Shown piece by piece: positions 24,694 through 33,411 of a stretch of DNA of 39,384 nt. The DNA lies in contig JAEELM010000023.1 of the NCBI GenBank assembly GCA_016282685.1, positions 1 through 39,384 on the forward strand, in the 5' to 3' direction. Numbering within the stretch: position 1 is the stretch's first letter; each line of letters starts with the position of its first letter. The notes under the pieces were generated by a model, which searched no databases, was not told where the DNA came from, and saw nothing but the letters and a program-made list of their open reading frames with translations. This stretch comes from Elusimicrobiaceae bacterium (GTDB lineage Bacteria > Elusimicrobiota > Elusimicrobia > Elusimicrobiales > Elusimicrobiaceae). A program made the translations under genes and the position numbers.

Positions 24694-26232
24694 TTAATTT
24701 TTTCCTTCAGAACAAGAGGAGGGTTCAGCAGTGATTGGAGATAGAGAAGGTGTTTTTAGTAAGTGTAACAAACCCAATTGATTCAGTCCGTCTTCCAAAG
24801 CACGGGAATAATCGATTTGTTCTAAGATAGCAGGCTTACTTTGCGCCAGCAAGCTTGCATATTCCATAGCCTGGGCCAATGTACGAAGGCCGGAAGCTTT
24901 TTGTGCCTGGGCAATCATAGAAATATATTCCACACCCAGCGGAATCCCCTGAATAAAGGCCGGAGCAGGCGGTAAAACGCCTTGCCGCAACAAAATACAA
25001 AAAGTGCGGTGAATCAGCGGATCCAACAATTCACCTTTCAAACGTTCCAAAACAGGCCCTAATACTAACATTTTTTCTTCGTGACGTTCGGCTACTTCCG
25101 CAGCTGTCATTCGTTGGGTTTGCAAAGAAGAAAGCAGCGTAAATACGTCGGCAAAAAAATGAGCCCGAACAGTATTGCGCACATTCTCGATAGCGTTGTC
25201 CAACGCCTGCAGATCCGGCTGCACTTCATAAGCCGGTTTTACGGCCGCGTCCGTTGTGCCACTATAGCGGGTAATTCCGCCGGGGAGCAAATTTACTTCC
25301 CCTTGCACATTGGCTGAAACCATCATGGGAGGATTGGTATTTTTATCCAAGGCTACCAATTTTGTTTTCTGCATTTTTTGCAGCATTTTAACATCTCCCA
25401 AGCACTTCCAGCCCGGTCCGCGGCCGTAAGTTTCTTCGCTGTTCTTGACTTCCCACCGCGCTGCAATAACCGGGAATTCATGATACCCGCTTTCACGCAG
25501 TAGGGTTCCTTCGGGCAGAAAATAGACAGAGGTATAAGCAAAATGGCAATTGTCTTGTCGTGATACATCATAATGCGGATTGGGAAAAATAAGATGAATG
25601 ACACGATACGTACGTGATTGATTTTCCTGCGCGGCCTGTTTTATTTGTGGCGGCAATACTCCCGCTCCAAACGTACGTAGCAACTGACGTGCCGTTAAAG
25701 AAAATTCCCGACCGAATGTATTAATCTGGCCTTTTTCATCTACATCCAGCACATATTCCCCCGCCGTAAAGAGACGGGCACGAACGCCTTTTTCCAAATC
25801 TTCTTCCAATAAAAAAGCCGCCGTTCCAAATACAGAAATTTCATGGTAAAAGCCATGTAACACGCCGTATACATTGCTTTTGGCAAATGTTTCTTCCAAA
25901 CGTTTTTTTACTTCTTCCAACCAAACACAAACACCCGGCAAATGATTTAATTCTGCCGGTGTAAGCGACAAATTAAACCAACTGCGCGCAGGGCTGGTCA
26001 GTCCGCTCATCATGCCGGCACTCAGCACTTCCGCCGCCAAAGATGCAGAACTGTCTAATAAGACCTTATGATTAATACGCTGGCCTTTCCCGGCAGCATC
26101 TTGCGAGAAAAATCCACGCGTTGGTGCAACGTAGGTAGCCAATTCTTTCCACGTTTTGGCCCACGGTGCGCGAGTGTTTTGTAGTGCGTCGTAAAGACGG
26201 AGATATTCAGTTATTCTTTTATTTTGTTTCAT
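24694..26232 (-). CDS. Portal protein (podovirus head-to-tail connector)
   Basis: A 512-residue protein of the T7 gp8 / BPP-1 connector family. The N-terminus (ITEYLRLYDALQNTRAPWAKTWKELATYVAPTRGFF) and the block SSASLAAEVLSAGMMSGLTSPARSWFNL (about residues 58-86) are typical, as is VYGVLHGFYHEISVFGTAAFLLEED (about 120-145). The C-terminal LQTQRMTAAEVAERHEEKMLVLGPVLERLKGELLDPLIHRTF helix (about 385-425) is also a hallmark. Twelve copies form the ring through which DNA is packaged and ejected. In most phages the portal gene directly follows terL; here 10 kb of other genes lie between. Confidence 0.92.
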   Translation of the reverse strand: MKQNKRITEYLRLYDALQNTRAPWAKTWKELATYVAPTRGFFSQDAAGKGQRINHKVLLDSSASLAAEVLSAGMMSGLTSPARSWFNLSLTPAELNHLPGVCVWLEEVKKRLEETFAKSNVYGVLHGFYHEISVFGTAAFLLEEDLEKGVRARLFTAGEYVLDVDEKGQINTFGREFSLTARQLLRTFGAGVLPPQIKQAAQENQSRTYRVIHLIFPNPHYDVSRQDNCHFAYTSVYFLPEGTLLRESGYHEFPVIAARWEVKNSEETYGRGPGWKCLGDVKMLQKMQKTKLVALDKNTNPPMMVSANVQGEVNLLPGGITRYSGTTDAAVKPAYEVQPDLQALDNAIENVRNTVRAHFFADVFTLLSSLQTQRMTAAEVAERHEEKMLVLGPVLERLKGELLDPLIHRTFCILLRQGVLPPAPAFIQGIPLGVEYISMIAQAQKASGLRTLAQAMEYASLLAQSKPAILEQIDYSRALEDGLNQLGLLHLLKTPSLSPITAEPSSCSEGKN

Positions 26233-26289
26233 AATTTTCTTTCCTGCAGAAATAGGAGAAATTTACTAATATGTAGAGGGAGGTGCAAT

Positions 26290-26478
26290 ATGATGGGATT
26301 AATAATGATTTTTGTTTTTGTATTGTTGGTAGCTGTACCGGGGTTTTATATCATCACACGGAAAATATTTCCAAAGATGAGTAAGCGAAAAGCCGCGTGG
26401 CTTACGATGGCACTTACGTTGATAGTGATAGGCTTACTGGTGGTGAATTTACTACTACTTCCTTCACCTGTTCAATAA
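26290..26478 (+). CDS. Small membrane protein, moron-like
   Basis: A 62-residue protein on the opposite strand to the late genes. Two hydrophobic segments (about residues 3-22 and 40-58) are joined by a basic loop (TRKIFPKMSKRKAAW). GGGAGG lies 6 bases before the ATG at 26290. A strong terminator follows 9 bp after the stop. Gene plus terminator sit between the seven-gene array and the portal gene, so it looks like an independent lysogen-expressed unit. A role in superinfection exclusion is possible for such small membrane proteins but is only a guess. Confidence 0.7.
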   Translation: MMGLIMIFVFVLLVAVPGFYIITRKIFPKMSKRKAAWLTMALTLIVIGLLVVNLLLLPSPVQ

Positions 26479-26486
26479 ATTATGAG

Positions 26487-26511
26487 CCGCTTCGAAAGAG
26501 GCGGTTTTTTT
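26487..26511 (+). terminator. Terminator of the small membrane protein gene
   Basis: Stem CCGCTTC / GAGGCGG (one G-T pair) with a GAAA loop, followed by seven T. It acts on the plus strand only. Confidence 0.88.
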
Positions 26512-26544
26512 ATGCACATTTTTTGGAGTAAAAAGAAAAGAATG

Positions 26545-26601
26545 ACAAAGTTCTAGAATTAGAACAAAGTTATTATAGCATAAAAATAATGCCTTTGTCA
26601 A
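26545..26601 (-). promoter_or_regulatory. Strong minus-strand promoter with operator-like inverted repeat
   Basis: TTGACA (26596-26601), 18 bases, TATAAT (26572-26577) with an extended TG. The expected start near 26565 falls on a perfect inverted repeat GTTCTA-GAAT-TAGAAC (26550-26565), flanked by two direct copies of ACAAAGTT (26545 and 26564). It lies just after the seven-gene array and points at the portal gene, running antisense through the small membrane protein gene. Confidence 0.7.
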
Positions 26602-26628
26602 GTATTATTTTTACATTTCAGACGAAAA

Positions 26629-27984
26629 CTACGGAATAATCATGGGAGATAGATCTTGTAAAAACACGACCATATCCGCTCCAATAGAACGTTTGAATTC
26701 GTCTAATTGAGAAGAAGTAAGGCCCTGTTGAGGACTAGGCTCTTTAAAAGAAAGAACATATTTCCCGTTGTGGGCCTCTGAAAATTCACGCCATAATGAA
26801 ATTTTATCTTCCAACATTGCCAAAATCGGGTTGGTTTCTTTCCGACGAAAATCAAGAAGCATCACAGAAAAAGCTTTTCCATTCAATTTGTTGGCAACAG
26901 AGCTGACATTATGATACGAAAGATGTTGTGCCCCGGCATGCACGACCACCAATGCATTGGGATCTTGCGCCTTGATTTGGCGAATGTACTCCACCCATTT
27001 TTGGTTACGCATTTCCATTCCGGCTTCACTTCCGGCAAGAATACGCCGATAAGAGCCGGCCTTTTCAAGAGGCACTCCCGCATTTTCAGCGGCTTCTTTC
27101 GTCAGCGCAACATACGGTTCCAACCCCACCACAGGAATACCCATTTTAAGCGCTTTGTGGAGGAAGAAAAAATCTACATAAAGTCTTTTTCCTATCAAAT
27201 CAAGCAATTCTTGTTTATTACGGACTATCGCCAAAGCAGAAGTTTCCCCCTTAGAGATATCGGCAGCGTCCCACACATATTCGGTGGCCAAATAAATATT
27301 ACGGTTGGGGTAGTGACGTTGAAGGGTTTGTAAAATGGACAAAAGCTCTTCCTGCATCATTGGATTTTCATGCAGTTCCCCCACATAAACAAAATCTACC
27401 GATTCAAACGGAAGATATTGGTCATACGGAATGTCACCGTCAAAAACGCGGGAACGCAACGCAGAATAAAACAGAGCACTTTGCTTTTCTACCGCTGCAA
27501 TACGTTGCATGGAATGCGCTAGAGAGGCCCGTAAAATCCGATTATTTTCTCCCCACAATCGAGGAAAATTTTCTTTTCTCAAAGTAGCCTTTGCATCAAG
27601 CTGGGGAAAATACGGTACATATTTCATAAAAGGACCGGAAATGGAAACAGGTTTTCCCCCCACCGAATAATGCCTTTCATAAGTTGACGGCAAACTGGAG
27701 ACAGGAGCCACCGTAATTTGAGGCGCAGAATAATTATATTTTATTTCATGCGTGGCACATCCATTTGCCGGTAACAAAGCCCGTTCTGCCCCCATCAGCG
27801 GCACTTGTGTTACCCCTTCGCGCGCAGCACTTTCCATAGCGGCCCGGGCGGCATTATCCGCGGCTTGCGGCAGTTGTGCCCCGGCCGGTACACTTCCTAT
27901 ACACAAAAAGCACACGGCCACCGCATACGTGCTGGGGTAACGAATTAGATTTTTTATGAAAGGGATTATAAAATTTTTCTTCAT
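26629..27984 (-). CDS. Secreted ChaN/TraB/TIKI-like protein, array copy 1
   Basis: A 451-residue protein, last of seven tandem paralogues. Signal peptide about residues 1-37 (ending AGAQ, with a long basic start). Shared post-signal segment 38-75 (VPLMGAERALLPANG). Superfamily motifs: GELHEN at 202-207, YLATEYV with E235, VVGLEP at 285-290, MRNQKW at 325-330, and HAGAQH at 349-354. The last is HAG instead of the usual HGG. The family includes the haem-binding lipoprotein ChaN, pheromone-shutdown TraB/PrgY and TIKI proteases. The substrate here is unknown. Closest array relative is copy 3. It overlaps copy 2 by 4 bp and ends before a regulated promoter. Confidence 0.85.
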   Translation of the reverse strand: MKKNFIIPFIKNLIRYPSTYAVAVCFLCIGSVPAGAQLPQAADNAARAAMESAAREGVTQVPLMGAERALLPANGCATHEIKYNYSAPQITVAPVSSLPSTYERHYSVGGKPVSISGPFMKYVPYFPQLDAKATLRKENFPRLWGENNRILRASLAHSMQRIAAVEKQSALFYSALRSRVFDGDIPYDQYLPFESVDFVYVGELHENPMMQEELLSILQTLQRHYPNRNIYLATEYVWDAADISKGETSALAIVRNKQELLDLIGKRLYVDFFFLHKALKMGIPVVGLEPYVALTKEAAENAGVPLEKAGSYRRILAGSEAGMEMRNQKWVEYIRQIKAQDPNALVVVHAGAQHLSYHNVSSVANKLNGKAFSVMLLDFRRKETNPILAMLEDKISLWREFSEAHNGKYVLSFKEPSPQQGLTSSQLDEFKRSIGADMVVFLQDLSPMIIP

Positions 27985-29336
27985 TGCATCTCCGGTTTTG
28001 CGTTGTGTACAATCAACGTTAAATCTGCCCCTAATGTGTTTTTAAATAACTCTCGCATCTGCGGGGTAAGGCCGGCTTCTTCATCAACGGGCCGGAGGGA
28101 AAAGAGAGCTTTGGTCTCCGGTTCGTTTTCAAACCTTTTAGTATCGACCGGCGAAAACAACATATCGTAAAAAATGGGCGGCAACAATACTTCATTTTCA
28201 GTGTTTATGACACTAAGTGTGAATGATTCTCCCGGTAAAGACTTGGAAACCGATAGCAATTCTGCCGAAGAAACATGCATATTTCCGCCGTGTACCACAA
28301 TTAAGGCATTTGGTTCTTGCGCACGCAATTTAAGGATCCTTTCTACCCAGTACTTGTTACGCAGTGCAATACCCAGCTGGCTACCCCACATCCGCTTCAA
28401 CAAAATAGGCTGGTCAACGTAAGAAGATATTACCTCTTCTTCTTGTAATTTATCTATATACTGTACCAATGCATTGTAAGGCTCCAAGCCGACCAGCGCA
28501 ACACCTTGTGCCATTAGTTTTTTCAAAAACCATCTATCTTGCACCCAATCTTTGTGTCGCCCGGCTTGTATTTCAAAGAAAGGATCTTCGGCAGAGTAAA
28601 TAATTTTCAAAGGGTCCTCTTTGCCCCAATACTCCTGGCCGGTTCTTTCTCCCTGGCTGTATAAAGACTCCGTTACGAAATAAATCTGACGGTTCGGTTC
28701 GCGCTCTTTGAGCACACGCATCAGTTGTAAAATTTCTTCTCCCACTGCCGGTAAGCTGTGGGTTTCTCCGATAAAAACATAATCCAAATGTTTGTGGGGC
28801 AAATATTTAGCATAATCAACATCCCCTGTAATTAATTCGTAAGGAGTGCTGGAGTAAAACAGGCGGGTGTTTTGTTGGGCTTGGGCCATATTTTTCATAA
28901 AATACTTCAAAGTGTGACGCAACAATTTCTCATTAATGACTCTGTATTGCGGAATATATTGTGCATTTCCTTCAAGAAACGGCTTGTCCACCATATTAAT
29001 TCTAACGGAGAGATTCTTATACGTTTCCGGATTTATCCAGAAAAAACTCTGATCCAATACGATGGAAACAGGAGTTTTCTCTCTGGAAACAGGGGCCACG
29101 GAACTTTCAGTGGGGTTCTCTGTGTTATATACAACACTGTACTGAGGCAATCCGTTTGCGGGCAGTAATTCTTTTTCAGCAGCTGTAAGCGGTATTTGTT
29201 TTACCGCAGCACGGGCTGCACTCTCTGCCACGGCACGGGTGGCACCTCTCATCAATTGCGGCACTTGTGCTTGCACAGAAATACATGCAACACTTATCCA
29301 CACAAATGCCATCAAAATATTTTTTACCCAGTTCAC
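27981..29336 (-). CDS. Secreted ChaN/TraB/TIKI-like protein, array copy 2
   Basis: A 451-residue protein with signal peptide 1-24 (ending VQAQ). The post-signal segment 25-62 is nearly the same as in copy 3 (GATRAVAESAARAAVKQIPL). Motifs: IGETHSLP with E191 and H193, YFVTES with E223, LVGLEP at 281-286, LRNKYW at 325-330, and VVHGGNMH ending at H354. GETH rather than GExHEN, and the run PAVGEEIL after it, group it with copy 4. It lies 20 bp after copy 3, the widest gap in the array. Predicted periplasmic or surface protein, possible metal- or haem-dependent hydrolase or binding protein. Activity not established. Confidence 0.85.
   Translation of the reverse strand: MNWVKNILMAFVWISVACISVQAQVPQLMRGATRAVAESAARAAVKQIPLTAAEKELLPANGLPQYSVVYNTENPTESSVAPVSREKTPVSIVLDQSFFWINPETYKNLSVRINMVDKPFLEGNAQYIPQYRVINEKLLRHTLKYFMKNMAQAQQNTRLFYSSTPYELITGDVDYAKYLPHKHLDYVFIGETHSLPAVGEEILQLMRVLKEREPNRQIYFVTESLYSQGERTGQEYWGKEDPLKIIYSAEDPFFEIQAGRHKDWVQDRWFLKKLMAQGVALVGLEPYNALVQYIDKLQEEEVISSYVDQPILLKRMWGSQLGIALRNKYWVERILKLRAQEPNALIVVHGGNMHVSSAELLSVSKSLPGESFTLSVINTENEVLLPPIFYDMLFSPVDTKRFENEPETKALFSLRPVDEEAGLTPQMRELFKNTLGADLTLIVHNAKPEMQ
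29188..29247 (-). repeat. 60-bp tract identical to 30546-30605 (array copy 2)
   Basis: Encodes the post-signal Ala-rich segment. Every base is identical to the matching tract of copy 3, 1358 bp away, while the genes around it have diverged widely. It is probably a gene-conversion or recombination tract. Confidence 0.9.
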
Positions 29337-29356
29337 ATTTTCTCCTAATAACTGCT

Positions 29357-30733
29357 CTAAAATCTGTGTAACACTACCGTCATATCGGCCCCCAAGGCGT
29401 GGAGGATTTTTTCCCGATCCTGCGGTAATACTTCTTCTCCTGCCGGCTTCAGCGTGAATACATATTTGTTCGATTTTTTCTTATAAAAATGTTCCTTCTG
29501 CGTAAAACCAAGCTCTATTCTCGAAAATACCGGAGAAGTCAACAACCCCTCAACAGGGGAAATATTAATTACAAATTTATTTCCTTCCAGTTGTTGGGAA
29601 ACAGGAAAATCTTGGTCGTAACCAACATGTGCCAAACCTCCGTGCACAATAATCAGCGCGTCGGGGTCTTGGGCACGCAAACGTTGCAATGTTTTTACCC
29701 ATTCTTGGTTGCGTTTTTCCATGCCCGAACTACTAACCCTAAAAAGGAAAAGAATTTCGTCTTCATCAATATCAGAGATCCTTTCATTCTTCCCGGGTGT
29801 ATGCTTAAGCGTAAGCGACGGTTCCAACCCTACCACCGGGATATCCAAGGCCATAATTTGCTTGAGCAAGCGGTGATTTTCACGACGGTAAGAGACGCCT
29901 TCTATATTCAAATCTTCAAATTGATGTGATATTGCCAGCGGCTCTTCGGAATAAAAAATAATTTCATTTTTTTCTTCCCCGTTTCCGTCTCTGACGAGTT
30001 CCAATGCACTAAAAGGTTTATTGGTGCTGCTTGCATATTCGGTGGCAAAATAAATTTTACGCATAGGTTCACGCTTCCGAACCGTGCGGATTAAATTCAT
30101 AATTTCTTCGCGGACTCGTTGGTTTTCGTGCACTTCTCCAATGAACAAATAGTCTATTCTTTCTGAGGGCAAATAGCGGTAATAGGGAATGGCATCTTCA
30201 AACACCTCACCTTGCAACAAACGGTAGAAAAGTTGGCCATTATTTTCCACATTCAAAATATGTTGAACGGAGTTTTCCAATTCCCTCACCGACACAAGAG
30301 CATCTCTCTCAGCGTATTGCGGGAACTTGCCGCTATGGCCATAATCTTCCGTAAAATAATTCAAATAATCCCCCCGTGCAACCGGCGGGACATACACTTG
30401 GTGCGTACCGATCCGCACTATTTGTCCGTTTTGGGGGACAATTACCGGAATGACAGACGTTCGGAAAGATTGCCTGTCTTGCGGGTAAAGAATTTTATGC
30501 GTTACTTTCCCGGCTACGGGCAATACTTCTCTTTCGGCAATCGTCAGCGGTATTTGTTTTACCGCAGCACGGGCTGCACTCTCTGCCACGGCACGGGTGG
30601 CACCTTCCGCCACTTGCGGTAACTGAGCGCAGACCGGAGAAGACAATAACATTCCCGCCGCAACAGCTAAAATGCCTACATAATACCGTTTAGGCAACGT
30701 ATTAAAAATGGAAATATAGGAAAAATAGCTCAT
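29357..30733 (-). CDS. Secreted ChaN/TraB/TIKI-like protein, array copy 3
   Basis: A 458-residue protein with a long signal region (residues 1-37, hydrophobic part 19-32, ending VCAQ). Motifs: FIGEVHEN with E200 and H202, YFATEY with E232, VVGLEP at 300-305, KRNQEW at 340-345, and IVHGGLAH ending at H369. It lacks strong similarity to its neighbours in the 240-330 stretch, so the region between the TE and LEP motifs is where the copies differ most. Groups with copy 1 by GExHEN and GMExRNQxWV. It overlaps copy 4 by 4 bp (ATGA), so translation is coupled. Confidence 0.85.
   Translation of the reverse strand: MSYFSYISIFNTLPKRYYVGILAVAAGMLLSSPVCAQLPQVAEGATRAVAESAARAAVKQIPLTIAEREVLPVAGKVTHKILYPQDRQSFRTSVIPVIVPQNGQIVRIGTHQVYVPPVARGDYLNYFTEDYGHSGKFPQYAERDALVSVRELENSVQHILNVENNGQLFYRLLQGEVFEDAIPYYRYLPSERIDYLFIGEVHENQRVREEIMNLIRTVRKREPMRKIYFATEYASSTNKPFSALELVRDGNGEEKNEIIFYSEEPLAISHQFEDLNIEGVSYRRENHRLLKQIMALDIPVVGLEPSLTLKHTPGKNERISDIDEDEILFLFRVSSSGMEKRNQEWVKTLQRLRAQDPDALIIVHGGLAHVGYDQDFPVSQQLEGNKFVINISPVEGLLTSPVFSRIELGFTQKEHFYKKKSNKYVFTLKPAGEEVLPQDREKILHALGADMTVVLHRF
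30546..30605 (-). repeat. 60-bp tract identical to 29188-29247 (array copy 3)
   Basis: Partner of the tract in copy 2. Identity begins and ends sharply, as expected for a recombination patch. Confidence 0.9.
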
Positions 30734-32061
30734 TTTTCCTCCACTTCATGGACCAAAACCAACATATCAGATCCCATTGTGTTTTTGAATAATTGACGTA
30801 CTTCTTCCGTACGTCCCACCGTCTCATCTACCGGTTTAAGAGTAAAAAGCAGTTTTGCATTTTCGCTATTATTAAATTGCTCTTCTATAACCGGTCCTAC
30901 TCTCATGCTCATGAAAATGGGAGGCAACACCCATTGTTTCCCGACTCCGATGAAGGACAAAGTAAATGATTTTCCCGGTAAAGAACGACCGATAGATCCT
31001 AATTCGTCCCAAGAGATATGACCATTTCCGCCATGTACTACAATCAAAGCATCAGGGTCTTGCTCGCGCAACTGCAACAAAATTTCTTTCCATTTTTTAT
31101 TACGCAAAGACATTCCGTGGTCACTGCCCCAAAAATCAATCCACAAAGATTCCTCTTTTATTCCCTCAGGAAATGACTGTTTGAAAAACTCACGCACCAT
31201 CATTCGAGAAGGCTCCAACCCCACCAAATCCACCCCTTGTGCCAGTAACTTTTCCAAGTACCAAGCGTATTTTGCTCTTTCATTTTTCCGCCGATTTAAT
31301 ACTTTAAAAACTGGATCTTCTACGGAACGGACAACGTGTAAAAGGGGCAAATCTGTAATTAAACGGTCCCGTCCATCCTCAACAGTATTGCTCAATATTT
31401 CGGTAGCAAAATAAATTTTGCGGGAAGGTTCCCTCTCTTGCAACATACACAACACCCGCAGAACTTCTTCTCCCACCAGAGGGGTGTCGTGCGTTTCTCC
31501 AATAAATACATAATCCAAATGCTCACGCGGGAAATAGGAAGCATAATCGATATTTCCCATAACCACTCCATAAGAGACGCTTGAATAAAATTGGCCAAGA
31601 TTTTGATTGACTGCTTCTAAATTTTTAATTTTAAACGATAAAAGATGACGTGCCAAATTTTCGTTAATCGCCCGGTATTCCGGGAAATATCTACTCGTGT
31701 TTTCTAAGAATCTATTCTCAATTTTTAGAATATGGACCATATAATTTTGCACTAACGGGGGCAATTCTAAATATGAATTTCCCAAAGGCAGTTTGACAGG
31801 TTCGGTGGCCCAAATAATAGGCTCTACGGTACTGGCAGCCGGCACTGCATTATAATTCACTTGGTACATTGGCAGTCCCGCAACAGGTAAAATCTCTTTT
31901 TCGGCCGCCGTCAAAGGCACCTGCTTGACGCTGGCACGTGCAACACTTTCCACAGTATTGCGGGAGGCATTTTCTACTGCTTGCGGCAACTGACCATATA
32001 CTGACGACGTCAGTGTTGCGCACATTACCCCCACCCAAAGAGAATTACTGCTACATTTCAT
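30730..32061 (-). CDS. Secreted ChaN/TraB/TIKI-like protein, array copy 4
   Basis: A 443-residue protein, the shortest copy. Signal peptide 1-24 (ending VYGQ). Post-signal VKQVPLTAAEKEILPVAG. Motifs: FIGETHDTP with E189 and H191, YFATEI with E221, LVGLEP at 279-284, LRNKKW at 319-324, and VVHGGNGH ending at H348. Shares with copy 2 the HLDYVFIGETH context, PxVGEExL and a LPGxSFTLSxI strand, so copies 2 and 4 are one subfamily. It overlaps copies 3 and 5 by 4 bp each. Confidence 0.85.
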   Translation of the reverse strand: MKCSSNSLWVGVMCATLTSSVYGQLPQAVENASRNTVESVARASVKQVPLTAAEKEILPVAGLPMYQVNYNAVPAASTVEPIIWATEPVKLPLGNSYLELPPLVQNYMVHILKIENRFLENTSRYFPEYRAINENLARHLLSFKIKNLEAVNQNLGQFYSSVSYGVVMGNIDYASYFPREHLDYVFIGETHDTPLVGEEVLRVLCMLQEREPSRKIYFATEILSNTVEDGRDRLITDLPLLHVVRSVEDPVFKVLNRRKNERAKYAWYLEKLLAQGVDLVGLEPSRMMVREFFKQSFPEGIKEESLWIDFWGSDHGMSLRNKKWKEILLQLREQDPDALIVVHGGNGHISWDELGSIGRSLPGKSFTLSFIGVGKQWVLPPIFMSMRVGPVIEEQFNNSENAKLLFTLKPVDETVGRTEEVRQLFKNTMGSDMLVLVHEVEEK

Positions 32062-33407
32062 TTTTGATTCCTTCTAATAAACTGATTGAAATAATTTTTT
32101 AAACGAGTTGCCAAAGTGATTTCGGTTTCTTCTTTTGAAGGAGAAATAATCACGGCCATGTCCGTTCCCAAGCCTTCTCTAAATTCACGCAGATCCTCAG
32201 GTGTACGACCCACCGTAAGATCCGGTTGTTTTAAGGACAGTACATACCGCCCGTTTGTTTTTTCATTCTGTACCAAATTTTGAACAAGGGATACTTCTTT
32301 GTTTAAATCTGCCAAAGACGGAGTAACAAATACACTATCCAAACGTTCATCTAACAACAAAATAGAAAACGCTTTCTCCGGCAAAATACGGGGAACAGAA
32401 GTTGCCTCCCAATAGTTTAAATGGGCAGCCCCGCCGTGCACCACAATAAGAGCCGTCGGATCTTTGGCATGAAGTTCTTTCAAATGGTTCACCCATACAT
32501 TACTACGCAAAGTAAAGGAAAGTTCACTATTGATAAATACTTCTTCTAATTCGCCGAGATCTTCCTCATTTATTTTTTTGTCGCTAATTTCTTTTTCAAA
32601 TTCCAACTGCATTTGAATAATCGGCTCTAATCCCACAATGGGGAAACCGTCTTTTGAAATTTGCCGTAAGAATGGGAAACGTTCACATCTAGCATCAAAA
32701 GTGCCAATCATCTCCAACTCCCGGGGATTTGACAGAATGTTGACCGGCACCGTTTGTGCGATAGGAGCCGGGAATAACGTATCCGGTAAATACTCGGTTG
32801 CAAAATAAATTTTGCGCGACGGATAGCGGCGGCGCAGCGTATGTAAAAGATCTAACAGGGTGTCATAGATAAGCTGATTTTCATGCATTTCCCCTACATA
32901 AAAATACGTGATATCATCTAAAGTGGAAGGCAAATAGCGTTCCCAGGGAATTGCATTTTCAAAATAATTCAAGCGTAAAGCGGAATAAAAAGAAGAATGC
33001 AAATCTACGGCCAACAAACGCTCCATATTCGTTTGGGCAATTCTTGTGTACAGAGCACTGTTCATTTTACTGTAATAAGGAAATAAAGTGGGATTTAATC
33101 TGCTTTGGGGTAATGCTGTAAATTGTGCTACGGCTCTTTGTTGTTGTTGAATGTTTGCAATCATTGCACTCCCTTGGGAGGGATTATATTGCATTTCATA
33201 TTTCACGATACCGTCTACCGGCAATAATTTTTCCTCTGCCGCTGTCAGAGCCGCTTGTGTTACGGTGGCACGGGCTCCTTCTTGCGCAGAGATTCTTTCC
33301 CCGGCACGCACGGCATTCTTCACCACCTGCAATCCTTGCGCCCAACCGGTGGCATTTACGCACCATAAAAATAGGAATCCTAATAAAGAAATGTGCAATT
33401 TTTTCAC
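32058..33407 (-). CDS. Secreted ChaN/TraB/TIKI-like protein, array copy 5
   Basis: A 449-residue protein with signal peptide 1-24 (ending GWAQ). Motifs: YVGEMHEN with E173 and H175, YFATEY with E205, IVGLEP at 257-262, LRSNVW at 300-305 (the second position is S where the others have N), and VVHGGAAH ending at H329. Shares DDITYFYVGEMH and the PDTL segment with copy 6. The C-terminus carries an extra basic amphipathic tail (TRLKNYFNQFIRRNQK) that could bind membrane or peptidoglycan. It starts 4 bp after copy 6. Confidence 0.85.
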   Translation of the reverse strand: MKKLHISLLGFLFLWCVNATGWAQGLQVVKNAVRAGERISAQEGARATVTQAALTAAEEKLLPVDGIVKYEMQYNPSQGSAMIANIQQQQRAVAQFTALPQSRLNPTLFPYYSKMNSALYTRIAQTNMERLLAVDLHSSFYSALRLNYFENAIPWERYLPSTLDDITYFYVGEMHENQLIYDTLLDLLHTLRRRYPSRKIYFATEYLPDTLFPAPIAQTVPVNILSNPRELEMIGTFDARCERFPFLRQISKDGFPIVGLEPIIQMQLEFEKEISDKKINEEDLGELEEVFINSELSFTLRSNVWVNHLKELHAKDPTALIVVHGGAAHLNYWEATSVPRILPEKAFSILLLDERLDSVFVTPSLADLNKEVSLVQNLVQNEKTNGRYVLSLKQPDLTVGRTPEDLREFREGLGTDMAVIISPSKEETEITLATRLKNYFNQFIRRNQK

Positions 33408-33411
33408 ACGA

